A stretch of 64,000 bases of DNA from Paramecium pentaurelia. Lineage: Eukaryota; Ciliophora; Oligohymenophorea; Peniculida; Parameciidae. The stretch covers positions 248,001-312,000 of the forward strand of contig CAJJDO010000045.1 in the NCBI GenBank assembly GCA_905183005.1, in the 5' to 3' direction. Shown in pieces: positions 24,927-37,234 of this stretch (position 1 is the stretch's first letter; each line of letters starts with the position of its first letter). The notes under the pieces are model-generated. The model was not told the DNA's origin, did not search any database, and saw only the letters and a program-made list of their open reading frames with translations. The position numbers and the translations under genes are program-made.

Positions 24927-25589
24927 ATGTTCAATAGATAGCCTTTCTATTTACACACATCAAGATTTTAAAGATAATCACAAAAAGCTAATGTGTTACC
25001 TTCTGTTGCTTAATATTTATAGAAAGTTAGAACTCCTGAAAAAAACATTCCAAAATAAAAAGAATCTCCATCATACAGAATTAAAAGCAATCCTAAAATT
25101 AACATATAAAGACAAACATCATCCTAGAGTCCAAGCAGAGATAAACTTTAACTTAAATACAATTCGTTTCATTCTCAATAAATCAGATAAAAAAGAAAAC
25201 TTTAAGAAATGGTTAATGATTCTTAAGTAATCTCGAGAAAATAAAAAACAGAAGTAGCCTTAGAAAATTAAATATAAAGCCCTAAAATAAATGTCCTATA
25301 GGAATCTTAAGAAATTATGTTAAAATTACAAAAAAATGCAGCAGTTAGAAGAGTTAAAACAGAAGAATGTGATAGAGAGGATCATTTGAATTCTATAAGA
25401 GGAACATTTTAAAGATAAAATAAAAATTAAAAATTTGAAAACTAGAATCTCTTAGATTTGTTATTGCTTTCTACAATTGAATTGAAACATCATTTTGAAC
25501 AAACTAAAACTGCTAGATAAATTATGCCAATAAAAGCTAGAGTGGCAAGATTAAGCATCAAATAATTTCCAAAAGATTTCTTTTGCTGA
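24927..25589 (+). CDS. Unknown basic protein
   Basis: 220 residues, single exon, starting MFNRQPFYLHTSRFQRQSQ. It is rich in Lys, Arg, Gln and Ser; residues about 100-160 could form a coiled coil (LQESQEIMLKLQKNAAVRR), and the C-terminal part is LLDLLLLSTIELKHHFEQ followed by KARVARLSIKQFPKDFF. The frame was chosen because it alone is open across the whole stretch; an overlapping frame at 24991-25230 is a shadow. No known domain. Confidence 0.65.
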
Positions 25590-26000
25590 AATACTACTTT
25601 TTTTTTTGATAATATTCGAATAAATTTAATTTAAATCATTTATTTTTAAAGTTTTGGACAAAATCTGTATTAATTTTATAAATATTCCTTTAATATTATA
25701 AAATATATAAATAAATGACAATAGAATTCAATTCCATTTTTAGTTTTAAGAATTATTTGACTTGATTATTTAAATTACTTAGAATCCTAAGTGATTTTAA
25801 ATATTAATTTTTGAAATATTTTATTGTTTTTAAATAATCCAACATTAATAATACTTGTAGTCACATTTATTAGTATATGAAATATCAAACTACAAATAGA
25901 TATTATTTCATTATTAATGAAATGTTAAATTATATTTATTATTTAAATAATTTATTGTAATTATAATAAAATCTATATATAAATTAGAAAATATAAAGGA
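25590..26000. other. Convergent intergenic spacer
   Basis: About 410 bp of A/T-rich DNA between the 3' ends of two genes. Nothing recognised. Confidence 0.5.
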
Positions 26001-27490
26001 TCAAATATTTATAGCTATTTTCTTTTTAGCTAATTCGGTTTTATATTTATCTGGAATGGCTTTTTCATTAAGATCATTTAATTTAGTATCTTTAATGCTT
26101 TCTAACAATCTTTTTTCTTAATTTAATTTATCCTTTATTTTCTTACCTTCCTCAAGTCTTTAATAAAATATAAAAAAATATACTTATCTCTTTCCTCCTA
26201 CTTCTTTCTCTCTTCATTCTAAATAATTTATTTTCTAAGTTCTTCTGCATGTTTCTTTCTTAATGCTTCTTTATCTTATAAGATTTTAATTTCATTTTCT
26301 CTCTCTTATTTTTATTTTTAAATAACTTTTTAAAATTCATCTCTTTCTAATTTAGCCTATTATAATAATTATAAAAGAATTTACTTATTCTTAATATCTC
26401 TCTTATTTCTCCTTTTATTATAATTTTCTAGCTTCCATAACTTCATAATTTAATTTCATCTTCCATTCTTATTCTTTTCTTTCTTTCTCTCTAGCCTATC
26501 TTTCATTTTATTCCATAGCTCTTTTAGCTCTTAATAAATCTAATTCAGCTGCTCTATCTTAAGCTTTCTCCTACATTTCTCTTAATCTCTAAACTTCTCT
26601 TTCTTTCTCTTCTTTAATTCTCTTTTATTCTTCTAATAGTTCTGCTTCCTTTTACATCTTTTATAAATTATATTATAATATTTTTTCTTCTTCATCCCTT
26701 TCTTCTTGTATTCTTTTCTCTTTAATTAAAATAGCTTTATGATTGGCCTCCAAAATTTCATCTTGTACTTTAGCTTGATGAGTCTTTCTTTAATGAGCCT
26801 TGTTTGCTTCTTCCTATTATAATTATTTTATTTATTTAAGCATAATCTATCCTTCTCTTTCTTATTCTTCCTTTTCTTTTAATCTTATCAATTCTCTTTC
26901 TTTAATTTATTCAATTATAATTTCATGTCCATTTTTTAATTATTGTTTTTACTTTTAATCTTTTTCTTCATGATATTTAATTGCTCTAAGTCTCTCTATT
27001 TCCATCATCAAATCCTTGCGTTTTTCTTACATTTTATACTGATTATGTAATTCTTTTTTTTCTTATAATTATTTATCTCTGATTGTAACACATTTAGCAT
27101 ACATCACCATTTTATTCATCTCCTTTACATCATCAATTTATTCATTAATTATTTCCTATGCCTAATAAAATATATATCTTATTTAACTCTTGATATTAAA
27201 GAATCTTTGGCAAATTTATCTTCCTGCTCTTATTAACTCAAAGGAATAGATTTCTTCTTCTCTTCTTCAATCTATAACATTCTTTATTTTTTGGCTTAAG
27301 CAGCTGCCAACTGTTTCTCTTTTTATTCTTCCATTAACTTTTTATGTTACAATTACTCCTCTTTTGTTGTTATAACTGATAGATTCTATTTTTGATTTCT
27401 TCAATGTACCTTTATTCTTTATAATTCAGACTCTGTCAATACTATCATATCAGATTATGAAAGGTCTCCTTTAAAATAACTTTTTGTCAT
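26001..27490 (-). CDS. CFAP45: CFAP45 (CCDC19), ciliary microtubule inner protein
   Basis: 461 residues with introns of 24, 26, 28 and 26 nt. Family blocks in order: MIVLTESELQRIK near the N-terminus, KEMNKMVMYAKCVTIRDKQL (conserved NAKCHAIRDAQ block of the family), a long Glu/Lys/Arg coiled coil (trichohyalin-plectin-homology region) with REMQEKAQDRAAELDLLRAK, and a C-terminal DLNEKAIPDKYKTELAKKK matching the family's LPEKY end. CFAP45 lies inside doublet microtubules and helps ciliary beating. The start at 27490 is conservative; a protein-like stretch continues upstream and an ATG at 27572 could be used if a 16-nt intron is accepted. Confidence 0.88.
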
Positions 27491-27623
27491 TTTTTATCTC
27501 TTAGATTGATTATTGGATGTACCTACACTTTGTTTGGTGGATAACTCAAAAATCTTATTATTGTATTACCATTTGAGAACTGTTATTAGAAATACACTAA
27601 AAAAAATAAAATTTAATATTTTA

Positions 27624-28654
27624 ATGGACAAGCAGATACGTTTAAATTAGGAACAGATCTTGTAATGTATTAGAAATCATAGAGATTTAAATGAAATCTT
27701 ATCAAAATAAAAAGATCATAGTTCATAAGAATTATTTGATGAAATTGAGAGAGTTACTAACAATATGTCTAATGAAAGCAAGGAGAGTTAAGAAAGCAAA
27801 TCAAATAGCGATACAATAGATAGAGCTATTAAAATGTTTGCAGGTAAATTAAATATTTAAGTTAAATTCTCTAGAACCTAAAGTTATTCTCTATAAGAAA
27901 GAAAATAGTTTAGCATCTGATCAAATAATGGAATAGATCTCCCAAGTCTTTAACAATAAATCCTTTGATTAGAAAGTGGGTTCAAATCTTTCCACTGAGA
28001 TTTCTAATGAGCCTTGTTTATAATTAGGCTCATCTCGTTAATCTCTATTGACTAGTGGTTCAGAAACAGAAAGGAGAAAAAGAAAGACAATTTCTGAGGA
28101 AGAATCTCATTATTTTGTTGTCAGACTTGAAGATATCATTAATTATTTAGATGAAAGAACTACAATAATGATTAAAAACATACCCAACAAATACACAGTA
28201 TAAATGTTATAAGATTTAATTGACCTTAAACATCATGATTTATATGATTTCTTATATCTTCCTATAGATTTTAAGGTATATTTAATAAAATAATAAATTT
28301 AGAATAAATGTAATATGGGTTATGCATTCATAAATTTTATCCATCCACTTTACATTGTATAATTTTACAAAGACTTTCATGATAATGGCTGGCCACACTT
28401 TAATAGTGAAAAAGTAATCAATTTTTAATATTATATAGATATGTGAATTGAGATATGCCAGAATCCAAGGTAGATAAGCCTTAGTATAACACTTTTAATT
28501 TTCAAGTGTGATGAATCAAAAAGTAAATCTTAATCATATTTTTTTTAGGATAAAAAATTAAAGCCAGTAATTGTACCATAAAGCGAATTATCCAGAATTC
28601 ATTAATTAATTCAAGTAAATCCCTCTGTTATTTTTTAAGCGACAAAAGTAATGA
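27624..28654 (+). CDS. Mei2-like RNA-binding protein
   Basis: 298 residues with five introns (31, 27, 25, 26 and 25 nt). The N-terminal half is polar. The C-terminal half is the Mei2-type RRM (RRM_2): TTIMIKNIPNKYTVQML, HDLYDFLYLPIDF, KCNMGYAFINF, FHDNGWPHFNSEK and CELRYARIQGRQALVQHF. In fission yeast Mei2 this RRM binds a noncoding RNA and commits cells to meiosis; plant Mei2-like proteins act in development. The role in a ciliate could relate to conjugation or meiosis, but that is inference. It is divergent from CFAP45. Confidence 0.88.
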
Positions 28655-28837
28655 TATAATTTTTCACATTTTTTGGTGTTTTTATGCATATTTAATATTA
28701 TTACTTATAGTTTTCATTATTCTCTCCATCTTGATTAAATAATTAAAAAAATCATTGATTAGAGAAATGTTTCAAATATTAATATAGATTGATTTTTGTT
28801 TGTAATAAGTATATTTTTATAATAATTTTGAATATAA

Positions 28838-30343
28838 TCATTTTTTTTTTGGTTATTATTTAAGACCTCCTTCTGGATTAATATTTACTTCAATTTCTAT
28901 TGGCATAAAATCACCTATTGAATTATTAGATTTATTAGAAATAACTAAAATTAAATAAAAAGAAAATACTATAATAATATTTACCAGGAGGGAAATCTTC
29001 AGGATATTCTAAATTTTCAATTCTCACCATTCCTTCTTTTGTTTCTACTATTAAAGGTTCATTATCTCCTTCAACATATAATTTAACAGATAAATCTATT
29101 TGATCTGGTTCAGGTTGTTTTTTAGCTTATTTTTTAGCATCTTTCTTTTTAACTGGTTATTAAGCTTATTATTCTTCTAATTGTTTTTATGCTTCAATTT
29201 CTGCTTTTAAACGTGTTACTTCTTCTCTCCTAACAGCTAATTTTTCTCTATAATCAATTCTGAATTGTTTATCACCTTATTCAGTTTTTTAGACTTCAAT
29301 AACATTTATTAATTACTCATCTTTAATTCTAATATTCTTCCTGATTCTTATTTAATTTGAATAGGAGGAGCAGGAATCATTCTTTTTGCTCCAAAATCAG
29401 GCATAGGAGGTGGATTTTTTTGTTTTTTAGCTTCTTTTTACCAATTTTTAATCATTTCATCTATTTCTTATTAAGTTGGTTATATTGGATCTTCAATATC
29501 AGGTCCTTAATAAACTAAATAAAGTTCAAAATTAATAGTTTTTCCTGATTTTAATTCATGAACCAAAACTTAAGTCAAATCAATAACAGGTTCTCCTTTT
29601 TTAGCTTTTGGATCAATAGGTTCCTCTGGTTAAGGATCTAATTTAAAATTAAGTTTATTTGTTTGCACTAATAATATCAAATTACAATTTGATACATATA
29701 GGATTATCTTATTAGAATTCACCAGCATAATAAAATGGATATTCACCTTTCTTTACTAGAATTCCTTAACCATGTTTTTTATCATCTAAGAATTCTCCCT
29801 CATAATCTTCTAATTTACTTTCATACTTTCCTTTTCCTGATCTTTTACCAAGATTAAATTCTCCTATATAATTATATTCTTCTGAATAATAATTGCATTA
29901 TCCATGAGGTTTGTGTTATAGAAAAGTTCCTTCAATTCTGTAAGTAGGTGTTTACAAAATTCCATTTCCTTACATACAGTTTAAGTACCATTATCCTTCA
30001 TATGTCATATTTGCTGATGAAAATACACCTTATCCATGTTTCTCTCCTTAATGAAACTCCCCAACATACATTGATCCATTTGCATAATGAAATTCTCCAT
30101 GGCCTTCAATTTCTCCTCTTTCAAAATTTCCTTAATAATAACTACCATCTTTCATCTTCAAAATTCCTTAACCTTACTTAATACCATTATCCCATTAACC
30201 TTCATAAGTAAAAAAAGAATTTTCATAAATATAAGTTCCAAATCCATGTCTCACCTTATTAAGAGGCTGATATTCACCTTTATATTTCTACATGATATGT
30301 ATAATTTGTATACATCCTTTTATGTTTAATTAGTTGATGCCAT
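28838..30343 (-). CDS. MORN-repeat protein with an apparent 1-nt frameshift
   Basis: Three introns (26, 28 and 25 nt). The first about 210 residues are MORN repeats (YKGEYQPLNKVRHGFGTY, YEGQWDNGIKQGQGIL, YQGNFERGEIEGHGEF, YVGEFHQGEKHGQGVF, YEGEFLDDKKHGQGIL). A Pro-rich linker follows (PPPMPDFGAKRMIPAPP), then a charged helix and a beta-rich end (LSVKLYVEGDNEPLI, EDFPPGKYYY). Between linker and helix, near 29330-29345, the frame must change although no GT...AG intron is available; total spliced length is one base short of a multiple of three. MORN modules bind membranes or act in cilia. Confidence 0.8.
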
Positions 30344-30457
30344 TTCAAAATATTTATAAAATATTAATAAATAACCTAAGTAAAATTCATAATAAAGACA
30401 ATCTCAAAATAAGATAATGTTAATAATAAATAAATTATTGTAAGTTATAATTGAAAT

Positions 30458-31766
30458 TCAACTCTTATCTTAACCTTTAGGTCTTTTATATGGAACCCAA
30501 TGAATACAATCTTTTTTAACAGGAAGACCTGGTCGACCTGCTTTAGAATAGATCAGATCTAAATATGCCATGTCCATACAAATTAGTGGTTATGATTATT
30601 AATATTTGATCAAATGCTTTTATTCTAAAGTCCACCAAGCATCTGTGTCTTTAATACCAGTCTCTTTGGTCAATCCTGCAATAGTAATTTCTCCATCTTT
30701 ATTTTTTTTCAAATAATCAATAATGGATTAAGTCCACCATGATAAATAACTTTCTCTACCTAAATCAGATAATGGTCTTTCAGGAGTTCCATATTTTCCT
30801 TCAATTAATGATAATTGATAACTCATTGATATGAGAAATTTACCATAACCTTTTCTTTAATGAAATGGAAAAGTTAAGATGCAACTTAAATTCCATCCTT
30901 GAGATGATTCCTTTTCCTTACTAAAATATCCAACTATATGAAATCCAGTTTCATTATATTCAGTGAGTACAAAAAATAAGAAAGGTTCTACATCATAATA
31001 AAGATTTTTATGATCTAAAAATAATTTAGCAATATAACAGAGATTTTCACAATAAGTTGGATTTTTATGTCCATCTATTTCAAACATTGATAGTCTTCTT
31101 TCTGTATCTCTATACATTTCATCTCCAGGAGGATGACCTAATTTACATAAAATGCATTTGAATTAATGTCTCTATAATTCAGATTTCCTTATATAAAAAG
31201 ACAAACAAAATTCACAAATGAAAAGACAATCTATATTATGGTATCCAGAAGGAAATGGAGAATAATACCATGTATCACAACGATATTATCCAAATTCAAT
31301 TTTCTCAATAGTTTTAAATTTAGTATGCATTTCATGAGTTATAAGACTTTGATGATCCATTCCTTCATGTTCATCATTTTCTGCTGTCACTTCTCTTTTA
31401 TCACTAGGTCTTGGTCTCTTCTTTGGTTATGTGTCCTCAATTATTGGTTCCTCTGTTAATTAAATACGTTCTCTTCCTATCCATTCATCCATTCTTCGAT
31501 TATAAAACTCGTAATGTACATAATATTCATAAGATGAATCATCTTTCTTTTATTTTGGATCATAATCTAAACTATTATAAATCCTAAATACCTTTTGATA
31601 ATCTACATTCAATAATCTTTGCCTTTTCCCACTTACCATTTTTCATTTAAGCAAGTACATAATTTGAATTGTCAAGTGCTCCTTCATGAATTTTTGTAGA
31701 TGAGGTTGGCACTGCATTAGGTAATGTTGCAAATGCTTTGGCTTTATTTTTACCTTTAGCAGACAT
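30458..31766 (-). CDS. MYST-family histone acetyltransferase (Esa1/Tip60-like)
   Basis: 427 residues with one 25-nt intron. N-terminal tudor-knot/chromo-barrel (GKWEKAKIIECRLSKDY...YYVHYEFYNRRMDEWI), then the MYST zinc finger (CEFCLSFYIRKSELQRH), GHPPGDEMYRD, TEYNETGFHIVGYFSKEK, the acetyl-CoA loop (CILTFPFHQRKGYGKFLI) and SLIEGKYGTPERPLSDLG with the catalytic Glu region. The chromo-barrel plus MYST order fits Esa1/Tip60/MOF, which acetylate histone H4 in NuA4/MSL-type complexes. The intron sits between the two parts of the chromo-barrel. The adjacent plus-strand MORN gene is divergent. Confidence 0.95.
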
Positions 31767-31916
31767 TTCTCAAGATTTTATGATAATTTTAATAATGAAT
31801 TTAATTACATCTCATATTATCATAACAATTCATAATTATCATATCAATTGATTATAGAGAATTGTCTAAATTCATCTTCAAATGAGCTATTACATTTAAT
31901 AATTTATAAATTAAGA
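31767..31916. promoter_or_regulatory. Divergent intergenic region, MYST and MORN genes
   Basis: 150 bp of A/T-rich DNA between two divergent start codons. No recognisable element. Confidence 0.4.
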
Positions 31917-33349
31917 ATGAATAATTAAACAGATTAGTTTACATCAACTAGACTCTCATTTTGTTAATAAATCCATTTGTCTGTTACCTCAGTTCTTGAA
32001 CACTTACATAATTGTCGATTCCCTACAACAGAAGATGAAGCCCAATAATTCATTCAAAATTATAAGGTAGAATAGCTACAATATTCAGCCAGCCTCATAT
32101 TATTGAGAGTTACGAGGATATGATAGAAAATCCCAATTTTACAATCATACTTGAAAAACAATAATTCTATTTTGGTATTGTTATCAATGGTTAGAAGAAT
32201 GGAATTGGAATTCATTATAAAAACTAGAAAAGCATCTTTGAAGGAATTTGGTCAGATAACTAAAAGAACGGAAGAGGTATTGAATTATTTTTTAATGGCT
32301 CTTTTTATATTGGATAGTATTAAAATGGAAAACCTGAAGGAACTGGTAAATTTTAATGGTAAAATGATGAGACTTATGAAGGATAATGGCTATAAGGAAA
32401 AAAACATGGTTCTGGAATTTGGAAGGGATCTAAAGGAGATTCTTATATTGGAGAATGGAAAATAGGGATTCCAGATGGTTATGGTGTACATTAATGGATT
32501 AATGGTGATCGTTACGAAGGAGAATTTAAAAATTGTTTAAAGGATGGTTAAGGAACTGAAAAATTTACTAATGGTGATACTTATATAGGATAATATTAGA
32601 AAGGAAAGCCTAGTGGAATTGGAGAGTATTTTTGGAATAATGGAGCAGTTTATAAGGGAGAATTTAAAGATGGAGTTAGACATGGTAAAGGAATTTGGAA
32701 GAGAGGAAATGGATTATCAGATTCTTATAATGGGGAATATTAAAATGATTAGAAATCAGGATAAGGTATTTATATATGGGCAGATGGAAATCGTTATGAA
32801 GGATCATTTCTTAATGATTTAAGAGATGGTTAAGGAACAATGTATTGGCATGATGGATCATTTTATAAAGGATTATGGAAATAAGGAATTCAAGATGGAT
32901 AAGGAATCTTATCAATTAATTAAGAACTTATCAAAGGTACATTTTATGGAACCAAACTAATTCAAATGATTGAAAATACTTAATATAACATAAATTAAAC
33001 AAGAAATAAAGCTCATTCAGTTGAAACTAATTCAAGGCAATCATCATATGGAACTGATGATTGTCGTTAGAATGGCAGTTTTTCATAAACTTAATAAAGA
33101 AAAGATTCTACTGAATATAGTACAAAAGTGAATTCATTCACTTAAACATATAGAAATAATAATCCTGTTGAATAAAGATTCATGAATATATCAGTTCCAA
33201 AAAGAATTGGAATAATTACAAATTCAAAATTGTTACAATAAGTAAATTAGGGAAGATTTCCGAAAATGCAACAATAGTAATCCAATAAATAAAAATTATA
33301 ATAAAGACTATGGAAACCAACTGGAGTCCCATAAAATGTAAAATTTTGA
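31917..33349 (+). CDS. MORN-repeat protein
   Basis: 468 residues with one 26-nt intron near 32065. Residues about 90-330 contain roughly ten MORN repeats (for example FEGIWSDNQKNGRGIELF, YEGQWLQGKKHGSGIW, YEGEFKNCLKDGQGTEKF, YKGEFKDGVRHGKGIW). The N-terminal about 85 residues are acidic/helical and the C-terminal 130 are Gln/Asn/Ser-rich and basic. In ciliates such proteins attach to cortical or basal-body structures; no kinase domain follows the repeats here. It ends 13 bp from the convergent gene. Confidence 0.87.
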
Positions 33350-33361
33350 TTAGTTGAATAA

Positions 33362-33974
33362 TCATTACTACTTTTAAAGCGGATTTTTCTTATCTTCCAT
33401 TATTTTCTTTATAAATTATGGAATACGTTATTGATTTGACTCCAAAGATCTTCATATAAAGCAAGTGATATACTTTCTGAATTCATAAATCATTTTCTAG
33501 CCTTTCAACATTTCCTTTAATATGTCTGATCTATGCTTGTATTCAATATTTCTTTCAAGATCTTTTGGTAATTATTTTTCAAATGGATTGAATTATGCAG
33601 CTCCTATATGCATATTTTTATAAAAATGGTATGGATCTATGATATCATAGTAATTACCTTGATATTATTCTTAAGCTAAATTAACTTTGGCAATATATCT
33701 TTGATCATAAGGGATGTACCATTTATCATAATATTATTTATTATCAAGCTTGAGATAAGGCAAAGATGGTTATTTAGTTCTGATAACCTTCTTCCTTACT
33801 TGAATGTTCATTTTTTATTCTATGTTCTAAAATATTATTACTTGGAATCAATTTGTGATTTGCCTCAGTCATTTAAACTTCACTATTCTGCATCCTTTTT
33901 TTAATGGAATTTTGAGCATTCAAATCTAATTCAGTTAAAAAATCTTAGCCTTCTGATTTTATTCGTTTTGTCAT
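33362..33974 (-). CDS. Unknown conserved-looking protein
   Basis: 188 residues; introns of 22 nt (N-terminal third) and 24 nt (near the C-terminus) are needed to keep one frame. It starts MTKRIKSEGQDFLTELDLN. The centre has a Tyr-rich folded segment (LPYLKLDNKQYYDKWYIPYD, then GNYYDIIDPYHFYKNMH), the end ERNIEYKHRSDILKEMLKG and a basic tail. No family recognised; composition resembles small axonemal (microtubule inner) proteins, which is only a guess. Confidence 0.72.
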
Positions 33975-34240
33975 TAAGAATGGAGGAGATATTTGATGAA
34001 AATGTGTTGAGAAACTGGACTTTTGAATTTACATATATTTCAAAATAAAATATAATAACATACAATTTATAAGTTATATATTTTATTTTTTTTATAAAAT
34101 ACTGAAATAGAGTTTTAGTAATCTTTTAAGCATAAATATATTGATTATCTCAATCTAGATTAATAATACAAGATAGAAATAAATAATCTTTGATTTTTAA
34201 TATGAATAAATAAATAAATTATAAAAAACTTATAAAATCA

Positions 34241-35803
34241 TCAAATACATTGAATTTAACTACTTTTCAATTAAATTTCACAAATTTCTTCCAAAGTCTT
34301 TCCTTTTGTTTCTGGAATCAAAAAAGTAAATGCTAATCCAATACCCATAAAGACTGCAAATACTAACATTATTGCTTAGAAATTATCAGCTCCTAAACCT
34401 AGAAACCAAACTTATGAAATTATAGCTCCTAATTTTCCTGAGGCAGCTGATATTCCATGACATGTTGATCTATATCTAGTTGGAAAGACTTCTCCAGGAA
34501 TAATGAATGTAGTAGCATTTGGTCCAAAATTATTAAATAGATTGGCTAATGTATAAAGTGTTATGAATAAATAATGACCTAATATATCTTTACATAATCC
34601 CATTATTGTAAATAGAATAGTAAGAGCAACAAATCCCATTATTTATATTGTTTTTCTACCCCATCTATCTACAAAAAGAACAGTCAACCAATATCCTGGA
34701 ACAGTACCTAATGCTGATGTAATAAGATTTCCATAAATAGCTTATTTAAGAATTTCATATTAACTAAGATCTTATCCACTTCCAAATCCCATTTATTTTA
34801 AAATAGTAGTTTAATTAAGGTTAATTCCATAAAATCCAACATCTAATGCAAACCAAGTCATGGCTGTTCCTAATAAAATTTTACCATTTCTCCATTTTGA
34901 TAAATATCTCTTTAATTCATAAAATGTTGGTTTTTGTATCTTCTATTTATTATCATCTAAACTAGTATTATCTTCTGAAATATCATTGCTGTTATTTTTC
35001 AAAACTTATTAAACATTTTTCTTTGCCTTTCCAGCATCACCTTTTATATCCATTGTAAATCTTGGTGTTTCTGGTATTGTCATTCTGAAATATATTGCTA
35101 CTAATCCAGGTACGGCTCCAAAAATAACAATGATTCTCCAAATATGATCTATCTATAAATAATTTAGAGGATCATCATTATTTAAAGTATTACTAAAAGA
35201 CAATAGAACCAATAATGATACTACACTTCCTGTCAAAATACCAAAACCTTGCATTGCAAATACAGCTGCTATCATAGCACCTCTATTTTTTGTATTTGCA
35301 AATTCTGATGTTATTATAGCAGATAATGGATAATCACCTCCAATACCAACTCCTAAAAGGAATCTCCAAATAATTAACATTCCAACTATTGTTAATCCAT
35401 TTGGAGCTGCAGTATTTGCTGCCAAAGCAGATGTAATTGTTGTAAATACTATAATTAAGAGCTCAGTTCCATACATTTTCTTTCTACCCAATAAATCTGC
35501 CAAGTATCCAAATAATAATTAACCTATTAAAGTACCAAATAATGCAGATTATTTAAGTAATGTTTCTGAAATTGGATAGAGTTTATCTGCCTTCTTTATT
35601 ACAGTATCACCATCACGAACTTCATCATGATAATAAACCATTCCAATCATAATAATTGCTAATTAAATTATGAACAAATCATATGCATCTGTGAAAAATC
35701 CTATTCCAGATACTAAACAAGCTTTAATGTGGAACCATCCAAATTTAGCATTATTCAATGATTATAAGGTTTCCTTTCTTTCTAATAAGGAGTCTTTCTA
35801 CAT
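34241..35803 (-). CDS. Major-facilitator phosphate transporter (PHS family)
   Basis: 520 residues, no introns. About 12 hydrophobic segments with the PHS signatures: FFTDAYDLFII in TM1, FGYLADLLGRKKMYG (loop 2-3 MFS motif), VGIGGDYPLSAIITSEF in TM4 (the GGDYPLS signature of phosphate:H+ symporters), a cytoplasmic middle loop rich in Asn/Asp/Lys, LFVDRWGRKT, and IPGEVFPTRYRSTCHG followed by LIPETKGKTLEEI near the end. It should import phosphate with protons at the plasma membrane or contractile-vacuole membranes. Lack of introns is unusual beside its neighbours. Confidence 0.93.
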
Positions 35804-36393
35804 TGATTATAAATTAAATGAGATCATGTAAACTAATTTTTTATTATAATTTCATAATATGTCATATGACTTCATTTTAATAATTAATATTTAATCGTAA
35901 TTTAATAACCTATTAAGTACTTGTTAAAGTATACCTATGTAAATTTTTTCTGTGATTTCCTATTGAAAAGACATTCATCTAAGTATTTATAAATCTTAAT
36001 CATACATTTTTATTATCTCTAACCATAAATTATAACTAAATCTTTTTATGTTATTTTAAATAATATAAATATTTTGAATAATATTTATATTATTTTGACA
36101 TTACTTATTTATATCTTAATATAATTATTATTATTTGTTTTATGATGAATATCATAATATACTATATTATAATTAATCAAATTATAATAATTTAGATTCA
36201 TTCTATTCATAGATAATTTTATATGAAAATAAATAGAAACACAAGATTTATGAAAAGAACTAATTATATGATTATATAAATATTACTAAATTGATTATTA
36301 TTATACATATATAAAATCTTAATTTATTTTATAAACTACGTAGATACTATATTAAAATATAGTCTTATATAATATTTATTTGAAAATAATAAA
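35804..36393. other. Long AT-rich intergenic region
   Basis: 590 bp between the transporter start and the NDUFS8 stop, both minus strand. Repeated TAAT/ATTA runs; no coding or RNA signal seen. Confidence 0.5.
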
Positions 36394-37234
36394 TCAATAT
36401 TTTCTTGTTATTAAATATTCAATGTTTCTAGCAATTTAAGGTTCCCACTTATCACCATTTTCAAGAAGCTTAAACTTATCATAAAATAGATCTTCATGTT
36501 GATAAGTTGTATATTCATAATTAGGTCCCTTAATATTAATAAGAAATAATAATACTTCAACAATTGCATCAACAGGACAAGCTTCCTAACAAAATCCACA
36601 ATAAATACATTTAGTCATATCAATATCATAACGCACTGTACGTCTAAATAAATAAAAATTATTAATATACCTGGAATTATCTGGTCTTGGTTCTGTTTCT
36701 ATAGTAATAGCTCTTGCTGGACAAGCACTTTAACACAATTTACAAGCAATACATCTATTTAATTGATAAATAAAATACCTTTCTTCACCTGTTGGATATC
36801 TTCTTAAAGCATGCTCTCCTCTAAAAAGAGGTGAAAGTGGTCCTTTTTCATAAGGATAATTAATTGTCCATTCTGGTTCAAAACAATACAATACACCGCA
36901 AAACCAAAAGTGATATAAATATTCTGGTTATGTAAAATTTTAATATGCAGTTTCCCAAACATCAGTCCAATCCAATTCATCAGGCATAAATTTGCCTAAT
37001 TATTAAAATAATTGTTAATACCTTAGTAATAATGCATTTAGACATTATTCTCTTAATCCTTATCGAAATCAAGAATACTTGAATTGAACTAAGGAGTAGC
37101 AAATTTACTATTAGGATCTTAGCTATTGGCTACATGATAGTTGACAGAATTCTTGATGTAAACTATGATTTCAGTTATTAATAATTACCACAAAAGGAAG
37201 CTTATCTTGCTTTTAAGAGCAATTTAGTCAACAT
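36394..37234 (-). CDS. NDUFS8: NADH:ubiquinone oxidoreductase subunit NDUFS8 (TYKY), nuclear-encoded
   Basis: 244 residues after four introns (26, 26, 27 and 27 nt). The N-terminus MLTKLLLKARQASFC is basic and hydrophobic, as for mitochondrial import. Then LFRGEHALRRYPTGEERY and two 4Fe-4S motifs, CIACKLCQSACPA and CIYCGFCQEACPV, ending DAIVEGPNYEYTTYQHEDLF and LLENGDKWEP. Length and motif order match mitochondrial NDUFS8, which carries clusters N6a and N6b in complex I. The fourth intron (36529-36555) is 27 nt and has no TGA, so retention would insert nine residues after the second cluster; splicing restores the conserved VEGPN. Confidence 0.96.

Noticed and set aside
24991..25230. Open frame starting MCYLLLLNIYRKLE
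   Set aside because: It overlaps the 220-residue frame at 24927-25589, which is open over the whole stretch and has better composition; this one is a shadow.
31238..31459. Plus-strand open frame within the MYST gene
   Set aside because: Antisense shadow of the acetyltransferase exon; the minus strand carries the zinc finger and chromo-barrel motifs.
33690..33910. Frame change in the unknown gene at 33362-33974
   Set aside because: A 22-nt intron joins both frames and the spliced length is a multiple of three; not a frameshift.
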